Assembly (NCBI GenBank): GCA_964587155.1
Contig: CAZPKF010000014.1
Span: 1 to 64,000 of the forward strand
DNA: 64,000 bases
Reading direction: 5' to 3'
From: Hallerella sp964587155
GTDB lineage: Bacteria; Fibrobacterota; Fibrobacteria; Fibrobacterales; Fibrobacteraceae
Positions within the stretch are counted from its first letter, which is position 1. Every line of letters begins with the position of its first letter. The notes beneath the pieces were generated by a model. That model saw only the letters and a program-made list of their open reading frames with translations. It did no database searches and was not told the DNA's origin. The translations under genes and the position numbers were made by a program. Of the stretch, positions 42,396-49,647 are shown piece by piece.

Positions 42396-45170
42396 ATGGA
42401 AATGGAATCTCGTTACAATCCGAAAATTATTGAAGCCCGTTGGCACGACCAATGGAATAAAAACAACGATTTTGCCCCCAGCGGAAAAGGCCCCAAAGAA
42501 AACACCTTCTCCATCGTCATCCCTCCTCCGAATGTCACAGGCGCACTTCACTTAGGCCACGCCCTGAACGACACTCTCCAAGACATTCTTGTCCGCTACC
42601 GCCGTAAAACGGGCCGCGACACGCTCTGGATTCCGGGAACTGACCATGCGGGAATCGCCACGCAGGCGGTCGTCGAAAAAAGACTTTTCCAAGATGAACA
42701 CAAAACACGTCACGACATCGGCAGAGAAGCCTTGGTCGAACGCATTTGGAAATGGAAGGACGAATACGAAGCCCGCATAACCAAACAGCTCAAAAGCTTG
42801 GGCGTAAGCTGCGACTGGAGCCGCCAACGGTTCACGTTGGATCCTGTTTGCGCCAAGGCCGTCCGTCACGCCTTTTTCAACCTCTTCAAAAAAGGCCTCA
42901 TTTACAGGGGCAAACGTCTGGTCAACTGGGATACCAAACTCCAAACGGCTGTTGCCGACGACGAAATCTATCACGAAACCGTCAAGGGCCATTTCTGGAC
43001 ATTCAAATATCCTCTTTCCGATGGTTCCGGCTACATTCCCGTTTCTACGACGCGTCCAGAAACCATCATGGGCGATACCGCTTTAGCAGTCCACCCGAAC
43101 GATGAGCGTTACAAGAAATTTATCGGCAAGACACTCAAAGTTCCCTTTGTCGACCGCGAAATTCCAGTCATCGCCGACGCAATTCTCGTGGATATGGCTT
43201 TTGGAACCGGGTCTGTGAAAGTAACCCCGGCGCACGATCCGAACGACTACGCCACGGGACTCCGTCACAAACTCCCCATGATAAATATCATGAACGAAGA
43301 CGGTTCCCTGAACGAAAATGCCGGACCGTTCCAAGGTCTTAAAGGCATGGCGGCCCGCGATGCCGTCGTCAAAGGTCTTGAAGATTTGGGACTTCTTCTC
43401 AAAGTAGAAGACCACGAAATGCAGGTGGGTCATTCCGACCGTTCCAAAACAGTCATTGAACCTTATTTGAGCGATCAATGGTTTGTCAAAATGGATGCCC
43501 TCGCCGACAAAGCGATGGAAGCCGTGACCTCTGGAGAAATCAAGATTCTCCCCGAACGCTATGCAAACAAATACTTGGACTGGCTAGCCGAAAAGCGCGA
43601 TTGGTGCATCAGCCGCCAGCTTTGGTGGGGACACCGGATTCCCATTTGGCATGCAGACGCCTCGACGACCGAAGACGACTTGAAAAAAGCTTTTGCCGAC
43701 CGCAAGGACGTTTTCTATTACAAAGCGCAAAATGGTGTATGGCTCATTTGCTCCGAAGAAGAGGATTTGCCACAAGATGCCGTTCCTGGTCATCAGATTT
43801 TGCAAGAAGAAGATGTGTTGGACACGTGGTTCTCGAGTGGCCTGTGGCCGCATTCCACCATGGGATGGCCCGACCAAACAGAAACGCTCAAACGCTATTA
43901 TCCGACAAGCGTTTTGGTTACAAGCCGCGACATCATCACGCTATGGGTCGCCCGCATGGTCCTCTTCAGCCAAGAAGACATGGGGACTGTTCCCTTCCAC
44001 ACGGTCTACATTCACCCGAAGATTCTCGATGGCAACGGCCAAACCATGAGCAAATCCAAGGGGAACGGCGTAGACCCGATGGATATTGAAAAAAAATACG
44101 GAACCGACGCACTCCGATTCGTGATGGCGAGTCTTTGCACTGACAATCAAGACGTGCGACTTCCCGTGAAAAAAGAAAAACAAGAAGACGGCTCAGAAAT
44201 CAACACGTCTGAAAAATTCGAAATCGGACGGAACTTTTCGAACAAGCTTTGGAATGCATGCCGCTTCCTTTTGCCCCATTTGGAGCAAGCAAACCTCACC
44301 GTCAATCCGAACGCTCCTTGGGAAGACAAAGAAAAGCTCAAAATCGAAGATTACTGGATTCTCAGCCGTTTGAATTCCACCATCAAGGATGCCACGCGGA
44401 TGCTCGAAGAATACCACTTCGCAGAACTCGCCGGATTCCTTTACCGCTTCGTCTGGGATGATGTCTGTTCCAATTATTTGGAAATCAAAAAGTCCATTAT
44501 CAACCGCGAAGTTCTCGATGTCGAAAAGAAAAACGCGATGGCGATTCTCGGGCACGTGCTCAAAAACGTTTTGGACCTTTTGCATCCGGTGATGCCGTTC
44601 ATCACCGAAGAACTCAATGCGACGCTCTTCCCGAACTCGGAACGCGTCATCAAAAGTCCGTGGCCCAAGGCAGACGAATCCCTCGTCAATCCCGATATCG
44701 AAAAAGCCTTTGACCGGGCGTTCGCAGTCGTCGAAGCTGTTCGTGGAATTCGCGGGCGTTACAAAGTCGCTCCGGCAAAGAAGCTCATGGCCGTACTCGC
44801 CGTCGATAACGACAACGTGGAAAAATCCGTGGACAATTGCCGCGCCATCATCACGGAACTCGGCGGTCTCGAATCCTTGGAAATTGCCGTCAAAGCGGCG
44901 AAGCCCAAATTCAGCGCGAGTGCAGTCGTCCCCGGTGGCGAGCTTTACATTCCGCTTGAAGGCATCCTCGACCCGGCTGCAGAAATTTCCCGTTTGGAAA
45001 AGGAAATCGAAAAGGCGAAATCCTTTGCGGCGAGCATCGAAAGAAAGCTTTCCAACGAAAAGTTCGTGAACGGCGCACCGGAAGCCGTCGTGAACGCCGA
45101 GCGCACCAAACTCGCGACGCAAAAAGACATCATCGCCAAAAGCGAAAAAGCGTTGGAAGAGTTAAAGTAA
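42396..45170 (+). CDS. valS: Valyl-tRNA synthetase
   Basis: About 924 residues, class I synthetase. HIGH-type motif PPNVTGALHLGHAL near residue 47, WIPGTDHAGIATQ, the editing domain with VSTTRPETIMGDTA near 218, the KMSKS-type motif GQTMSKSKGNGVDPMD near 550, an anticodon-binding domain and a C-terminal coiled coil (about 860-924). Start ATG 42396; an in-frame TTG at 42378 lies upstream of the -10 element. Confidence 0.97.
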   Translation: MEMESRYNPKIIEARWHDQWNKNNDFAPSGKGPKENTFSIVIPPPNVTGALHLGHALNDTLQDILVRYRRKTGRDTLWIPGTDHAGIATQAVVEKRLFQDEHKTRHDIGREALVERIWKWKDEYEARITKQLKSLGVSCDWSRQRFTLDPVCAKAVRHAFFNLFKKGLIYRGKRLVNWDTKLQTAVADDEIYHETVKGHFWTFKYPLSDGSGYIPVSTTRPETIMGDTALAVHPNDERYKKFIGKTLKVPFVDREIPVIADAILVDMAFGTGSVKVTPAHDPNDYATGLRHKLPMINIMNEDGSLNENAGPFQGLKGMAARDAVVKGLEDLGLLLKVEDHEMQVGHSDRSKTVIEPYLSDQWFVKMDALADKAMEAVTSGEIKILPERYANKYLDWLAEKRDWCISRQLWWGHRIPIWHADASTTEDDLKKAFADRKDVFYYKAQNGVWLICSEEEDLPQDAVPGHQILQEEDVLDTWFSSGLWPHSTMGWPDQTETLKRYYPTSVLVTSRDIITLWVARMVLFSQEDMGTVPFHTVYIHPKILDGNGQTMSKSKGNGVDPMDIEKKYGTDALRFVMASLCTDNQDVRLPVKKEKQEDGSEINTSEKFEIGRNFSNKLWNACRFLLPHLEQANLTVNPNAPWEDKEKLKIEDYWILSRLNSTIKDATRMLEEYHFAELAGFLYRFVWDDVCSNYLEIKKSIINREVLDVEKKNAMAILGHVLKNVLDLLHPVMPFITEELNATLFPNSERVIKSPWPKADESLVNPDIEKAFDRAFAVVEAVRGIRGRYKVAPAKKLMAVLAVDNDNVEKSVDNCRAIITELGGLESLEIAVKAAKPKFSASAVVPGGELYIPLEGILDPAAEISRLEKEIEKAKSFAASIERKLSNEKFVNGAPEAVVNAERTKLATQKDIIAKSEKALEELK

Positions 45171-45191
45171 AACGCTCTTGCAAAACCCATT

Positions 45192-45464
45192 CTAAAACGC
45201 CCCGTTCGCAATGGACGAGGCGTTTTTCTTGCAAAGAACTCCCGGTATGCTGCTGCATGGAAAACGCCATAAACTTCCTGAACCAACGAAACCGTTATAT
45301 CCGCTGAATTGGGCAGAAGAGCTTGATGCCGCTCCCGAACGGCTTTCTTTAGCCATCCAACACCAGCCATTCGCCAGCTGAGCGATTCCCGTCATTTCGT
45401 AAACAGTCGTTTCTTCTCCGCAGCCCACGATTAACAGTGCCGCCGCTACAAAAAATCGATTCAT
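45192..45464 (-). CDS. Possible small lipoprotein
   Basis: 90 residues with a convincing lipoprotein start, MNRFFVAAALLIVGCGEE (Cys15), then a Ser/Gly-rich mature part. The last ~13 codons coincide with the valS terminator hairpin and no clear Shine-Dalgarno is seen, so this may be a decayed or truncated gene. No family recognised. Confidence 0.4.
   Translation of the reverse strand: MNRFFVAAALLIVGCGEETTVYEMTGIAQLANGWCWMAKESRSGAASSSSAQFSGYNGFVGSGSLWRFPCSSIPGVLCKKNASSIANGAF
45194..45228 (+). terminator. Rho-independent terminator of valS
   Basis: AAAACGCC pairs with GGCGTTTT, extended inside by CGTTC/GGACG around a GCAAT loop; ends in TTTTTCTT. Confidence 0.9.
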
Positions 45465-45658
45465 TCTGTAATCCCACAGAATCCAAAATTCAAATCCGAA
45501 AGCAGCAACAAAAAAGCAGCGTCAACTATTTTCTTTCAATCTAAACAAAAGTAAAAAACGATTCCAATCGAATCTCACAAATCTTCGCCGTTAAAGGCAA
45601 AGGGCGAAAACGGATGGGATTCTCGGCAGAACATCCATTCAAACCTCAAAAACAAACG

Positions 45659-46936
45659 CTAAAATGACGGCGACTTTTTCTCGGATGAAAAATTCCGAAT
45701 GACCAAAGGCAACGCCACTTCAACCGTTTCCGTCTCACAAAGAGAGGCATCGCCAAGAGTTTTTTTGAATCGTTTTTGCAACTCCGACAATGTCAAATTG
45801 GGAAATTTCGCCTTGAGCCGGTGCTTATCCGCTAGAGAATCCGAATAATCCGAAAGAGGAATCGCCCGATAATTCCCCACTTCTTGCTGAGTCACCGAAC
45901 CTTCAAACGATGCTTGTGCAATTTCTACGCGAAACTCTTCCCCTTTTTGAACTTTGCGTACGGTAAATTTGGCGACACCACCCAGATTCGTTGAAATATC
46001 CTGCTGATTCGAGACAAAATTGCCAAGAGACCAGTAAACCAGGGCACGATTTCCCGCCTTCGTGGTGAACACGCCAAACGGTTCAATCACATGCGGATGA
46101 GCGCATACCAAAATGTCTGCACCGGCATCAATCGCTTTTTCCGCAAACCGCATCGCTTCTTGCGTCGGAAGATCCGTGTATTCCGTTCCAAAATGCAAAA
46201 AGGCAACAGTCACCTCCGCAGCGGCTTCTGCCCGATGAATTTGAAAAAGCCATTCATCCGCGCTATCCAAGACATCAACCAGATACGGCCTATCTGCCGG
46301 GAGTTTTTGCCCATTCAATCCATAAGTGAAATTCACAAATCCAAAACGAATGCCGTTTTTTTCCAACGTAAAAGCCGAATCCCTGTCTTCTCGTGTCGGG
46401 TGAATTCCCAAAGCCTTCACCGGTTTCTCCTTCCAAAAAGAAAGTGTGTAATCCACCGCTGCGGCGCGACGGTCTATCGTATGATTCGTCGCATGGGTCA
46501 CGAGATCAAATCCGGCATCCAGTTCCGCCAAGCCCACCTCTTCCGGAGAGCCAAAATTCGGATACGAGGTGTACCTTTCGCTGCGCGGAACAAAGATGGT
46601 TTCCTGATTGACAACGGCGATATCCGCGGCCTGGATATCCTTTTTCCACGGTTCAAATACGTAGTCAAAATGGCACAGAGAAGAGTCTTTGGCGCATTCC
46701 TTGAACAACGCTCCGTGGAAAAGGACATCGCCCACGGCAAAAAAAGAAACTTCTGATACAGAAGAATCTTTCGGGGCCTCGAATGGAATTTCCGCTGTCG
46801 AAGAACGAGCTTCAAACGCCACAGAAGACGAGGACTCCGAATGTACAAAAACCGTTTTCGCATCCCGTGCACCGAAAACGCAAGCTGTCAAGCAAAACGA
46901 AATGGCGGAAGCCATCAAAACGAAAAACGCGCGCAC
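45659..46936 (-). CDS. CapA-family lipoprotein (poly-gamma-glutamate synthesis-like)
   Basis: 425 residues, lipobox CLTAC (Cys19) and a short Ser-rich spacer. The metallophosphoesterase-like CapA domain begins SFFAVGDVLFHGAL, continues ADIAVVNQETIF, DLVTHATNHTIDR, VTVAFLHFGTEYTDLPT, DILVCAHPHVIEPFGVF and VYWSLGNFVSNQ. CapA proteins take part in making or attaching extracellular polymers, but no capB/capC is near, so the substrate is open. It follows prfC by 2 bases. Confidence 0.88.
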   Translation of the reverse strand: MRAFFVLMASAISFCLTACVFGARDAKTVFVHSESSSSVAFEARSSTAEIPFEAPKDSSVSEVSFFAVGDVLFHGALFKECAKDSSLCHFDYVFEPWKKDIQAADIAVVNQETIFVPRSERYTSYPNFGSPEEVGLAELDAGFDLVTHATNHTIDRRAAAVDYTLSFWKEKPVKALGIHPTREDRDSAFTLEKNGIRFGFVNFTYGLNGQKLPADRPYLVDVLDSADEWLFQIHRAEAAAEVTVAFLHFGTEYTDLPTQEAMRFAEKAIDAGADILVCAHPHVIEPFGVFTTKAGNRALVYWSLGNFVSNQQDISTNLGGVAKFTVRKVQKGEEFRVEIAQASFEGSVTQQEVGNYRAIPLSDYSDSLADKHRLKAKFPNLTLSELQKRFKKTLGDASLCETETVEVALPLVIRNFSSEKKSPSF

Positions 46937-46938
46937 TC

Positions 46939-48510
46939 TTACCCCAACGAAGTTTCGACAAAACGAAGTGACGGGAAATTTTTCGTGGCAAGGCTCAAAC
47001 GGTATTCATTGGGAAACAGGCAAACAAAACGCTCTTCTTTGTCCCGCATACAATCCATGCCATTTTCATCGACAAATTTTTCAACGTCTTCTTCCGGCCC
47101 CACAATCCAACGGACCCCATAAGAGGGAATGCGGTCTAACGACACATCCGCGCCGTATTCCGAAAGCAAGCGGAACTTGAGCACATCGAACTGGAGTTCC
47201 CCCACAACGCCGATGACAGGAATCGCGGATTTGAACGGTTGGTAAAGCTGAGTCGCCCCTTCTTCTGTCAATTCTTTCAAACCCTTCGCCAACTGCTTGG
47301 ATTTGAGCGGATTCAAAAGGGTCACCCGGGCAAAAAATTCCGGTGCAAAATCCGGAATGCCCGAAAAATTCATTTTTTCCCCTTTAGTCAGCGTATCGCC
47401 AATGTGAAACAGTCCCGGATCGTTGATGCCCACAATGTCGCCCGCCCAAGCCGTGTCGATAACTTCCTTGTCTTTCGCCAAAAAAGCCGTCGGAGCGGCC
47501 AAGCGGATTTCCCGCCCGGAACGCACATGAAACACCTTGTCGCCGCGTTGAAATTCCCCGGAACAAATGCGGAGAAATGCCGTGCGATCGCGGTGTTTTG
47601 GATCCATATTCGCCTGGATTTTAAAAACGAAACCAGAAAAATTGTCTTCATCCGGAGAAACTTCGCGCTTGTCCGTTTCTCGCGGCATCGGTGCAGGTGC
47701 TAAATCCGCAAAGGCATTCAAAAGCTGTCTCACGCCAAAATTGTTCACAGCGCTGCCAAAGAAAACCGGGCACATTTCCCCTTTGAGGAAAAGTTCGTGG
47801 TCGAAAGGATCCATGCCGCCCGTCACCATGTCGTATTCTTCGCGGAATTGATTCACCCAGTTCTCTCCGCAAAGTTCCACAAGTTTCGGATCATCCGGGC
47901 CGGACATTTGCAAAATTTCCTGATGACCGGAACCTGCGTCATAAACGTTGAACGTATTGTCTGCAATACAATAAACGCCTTTGAAAAGTTTGCCAACTCC
48001 TATCGGCAGCGTAAACGGAATCGCTTTGATTTTCAAGACCGATTCTATCTGATCCAACAAATCCAAAACCGGGCGCCCATCCAAGTCCATCTTGTTGATG
48101 AACGTGATAATTGGCGTATGCCTCATTCGGCAAACTTCCATCAGTTTGATCGTCTGTTTTTCAACACCGTTCACACTGTCAATTAAAACCAGCGCCGAAT
48201 CGACAGCGGTCAAAGCCCGATAAGTGTCTTCGCAAAAGTCCTGGTGCCCCGGCGTATCCACCAAATTGAACCAGCAGCCTTCAAATGGAAAGTTCAAAAC
48301 GGAACTCGACACGGAAATTCCGCGGTCCTGTTCGATTTTCATCCAATCACTGACCGTGTAACTGCGGTTCGCCTTGGCGCGGACGTGTCCCGCTTCGCGA
48401 ATGACCTTTCCAAACCAAAGAAACTTTTCGGTGATGGTCGTTTTACCCGCATCCGGGTGACTGACGATGGCAAAAGTTCGACGTTTCGCGATTTCTGGAT
48501 TTACTGACAA
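46939..48510 (-). CDS. prfC: Peptide chain release factor 3
   Basis: GTPase that recycles release factors 1 and 2. 523 residues: G1 SHPDAGKTT near residue 17, switch region DRGISVSSSVLNF, G3 DTPGHQDF, G4 NKMD and an RF3-specific C-terminal half. I see no ATG; the start is TTG 48510 with GAGG 8 nt upstream, and TATATT lies at 48538-48543. Forms a likely operon with the CapA-like lipoprotein. Confidence 0.95.
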   Translation of the reverse strand: MSVNPEIAKRRTFAIVSHPDAGKTTITEKFLWFGKVIREAGHVRAKANRSYTVSDWMKIEQDRGISVSSSVLNFPFEGCWFNLVDTPGHQDFCEDTYRALTAVDSALVLIDSVNGVEKQTIKLMEVCRMRHTPIITFINKMDLDGRPVLDLLDQIESVLKIKAIPFTLPIGVGKLFKGVYCIADNTFNVYDAGSGHQEILQMSGPDDPKLVELCGENWVNQFREEYDMVTGGMDPFDHELFLKGEMCPVFFGSAVNNFGVRQLLNAFADLAPAPMPRETDKREVSPDEDNFSGFVFKIQANMDPKHRDRTAFLRICSGEFQRGDKVFHVRSGREIRLAAPTAFLAKDKEVIDTAWAGDIVGINDPGLFHIGDTLTKGEKMNFSGIPDFAPEFFARVTLLNPLKSKQLAKGLKELTEEGATQLYQPFKSAIPVIGVVGELQFDVLKFRLLSEYGADVSLDRIPSYGVRWIVGPEEDVEKFVDENGMDCMRDKEERFVCLFPNEYRLSLATKNFPSLRFVETSLG

Positions 48511-48537
48511 AATGGACCTCGTTCGTTGACGGGGTCA

Positions 48538-48543
48538 AATATA
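48538..48543 (-). promoter_or_regulatory. Predicted -10 element of prfC
   Basis: TATATT preceded by TTC on the minus strand; leader of about 20 nt with a Shine-Dalgarno. Confidence 0.45.
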
Positions 48544-48561
48544 GAAAAGCCCGGACAGAGT

Positions 48562-48768
48562 TTATTGCGGATGACGTTCTAAATCAAGAATCATCGACTG
48601 GAGAACCTCTTCGACATTTTCACGGAATTCTCCCGAGCCCAAGCTGCAACTTTTCAACGGGTGCGACAAATCAGTGCCCTGAAAAATTCGGACAACAGGA
48701 AAACCGCCTTCTTCCGAGAAAAGAACAGAAAAACCTTTCTTCATCAACTTTTCAATCAAATCGCGCAT
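48562..48768 (-). CDS. Small protein of unknown function (68 residues)
   Basis: ATG 48768 is preceded by AAGGAG 10 nt upstream. The protein is alpha/beta in look (LIEKLMKKGFSVLFSEEGGFPVVRIFQG), then LSHPLKSC and a helical end (FRENVEEVLQSMILDLERHP). An in-frame ATG 12 codons earlier lacks a Shine-Dalgarno. No family recognised. Confidence 0.65.
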   Translation of the reverse strand: MRDLIEKLMKKGFSVLFSEEGGFPVVRIFQGTDLSHPLKSCSLGSGEFRENVEEVLQSMILDLERHPQ

Positions 48769-48866
48769 GAGAGTGAAACTCCTTGATATAGTGAAACTCG
48801 CCATTCCGCCAAGTGCGGAAATTCCAAAATAAAGTAATCTTTTTTACAGAAAAAGCAAGGAGAATC

Positions 48867-49154
48867 TCAATTCGGTTGCAGCAAAAGAGAAATCACATTC
48901 CCTATATCCGAAGAAAGGCAAATGGAGTGCTGGCGGACAAAATCTGCATAGCGGGCGTTGACCTCCCACCTACCGCAATCTTCGACAAATCTATCATCAC
49001 AGCGCAAATTCATTGTCATCGGCTCTCCGTTTTCCGAACATCGGGGAACAAGCTCTGATGGAATACGCATGAAAGCCTGCAGCCGCCGAAAGCCCCGCAC
49101 CTGCGCCGACCAGACCCATTCGGCAACACCAAGCGATTCTTTCAAGCGCTCCAT
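48867..49154 (-). pseudogene. Fragment of a SIR2-family (sirtuin-like) gene
   Basis: A 95-codon frame whose middle (IPSELVPRCSENGEPMTMNLRCDD, RFVEDCGRWEVNARYADFV) closely follows the zinc-ribbon and post-ribbon part of macrodomain-linked or stand-alone SIR2 NAD-dependent deacylases, where the usual text is PRCPxCGxPMxxNLR-DxxFVED. The second cysteine of that pair is replaced, the N-terminal NAD-binding half (GAGxS) is absent, and the end after residue 75 does not fit. It lies 42 bases after the cupin stop. I read it as a remnant; an independent small protein is the alternative. Confidence 0.5.
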
Positions 49155-49196
49155 TTTACAGCGTTCCGCATTGACGAAAAACGAAAACGTTCCACG

Positions 49197-49526
49197 TCAA
49201 TCTTTCCCGACTACTGTAAAAAGCACCAAGTCGTCAAATCCCGTGTTGACAATCGAATGCGAAGAGCCTTTGGGGCAAACGTGACACCTCCCGGGCAACA
49301 GGAGTTCTTCTTTTCCATCACAAATCACCTTGCCCGAACCGGAAACGACGTAATTGATGTCGTCGCCAGAGACTTGCGTATGCGGGCCAATGGAACTGTT
49401 CGGATGCAAGCGCGTCAGGATGAATTTTCCACCATTCCAAGGGAAAATCTGAGCGGACATTTCCCCCGCCCCGTGGTTCATGCCGGGACCTTCCAAAATG
49501 GGGAGCTTTTCAAAATCAATCAGCAT
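49197..49526 (-). CDS. Small cupin-domain protein
   Basis: 109 residues forming one cupin barrel: FILTRLHPNSSIGPHTQVSGDDINYVVSGSGKVICDG carries the first metal motif (PHTQ...), and LLPGRCHVCPKGSSHSIVNTG the second with its histidine. Such single-domain cupins bind a metal and either a small ligand or sugar; the ligand is unknown. AAAGGAG precedes ATG 49526, and TATATT lies at 49554-49559. Confidence 0.85.
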   Translation of the reverse strand: MLIDFEKLPILEGPGMNHGAGEMSAQIFPWNGGKFILTRLHPNSSIGPHTQVSGDDINYVVSGSGKVICDGKEELLLPGRCHVCPKGSSHSIVNTGFDDLVLFTVVGKD

Positions 49527-49553
49527 GGAAACTCCTTTAAAACATCTCCATTC

Positions 49554-49559
49554 AATATA
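49554..49559 (-). promoter_or_regulatory. Predicted -10 element of the cupin gene
   Basis: TATATT on the minus strand; about 27 nt leader containing AAAGGAG. Confidence 0.45.
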
Positions 49560-49635
49560 CGCATAAATGCGGTAAAAAAAGCATTCCTTTTCAATCGGTA
49601 TCCCGAAAAAACTTAAAATCGATGGCGGATATTTC

Positions 49636-49641
49636 TATGTT
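49636..49641 (+). promoter_or_regulatory. Predicted -10 element of the CHASE2 cyclase gene (leaderless)
   Basis: TATGTT preceded by TTTC, 6 nt before GTG 49648. No Shine-Dalgarno. Confidence 0.35.
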
Positions 49642-49647
49642 TCCCAC

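Noticed and set aside
44193..45122. 309-codon frame antisense to valS
   Set aside because: A shadow frame; valS has all its motifs on the plus strand.
45465..45658. Further gene between the small lipoprotein and the CapA gene
   Set aside because: No frame with a start signal or plausible composition; it appears to be simple intergenic sequence.
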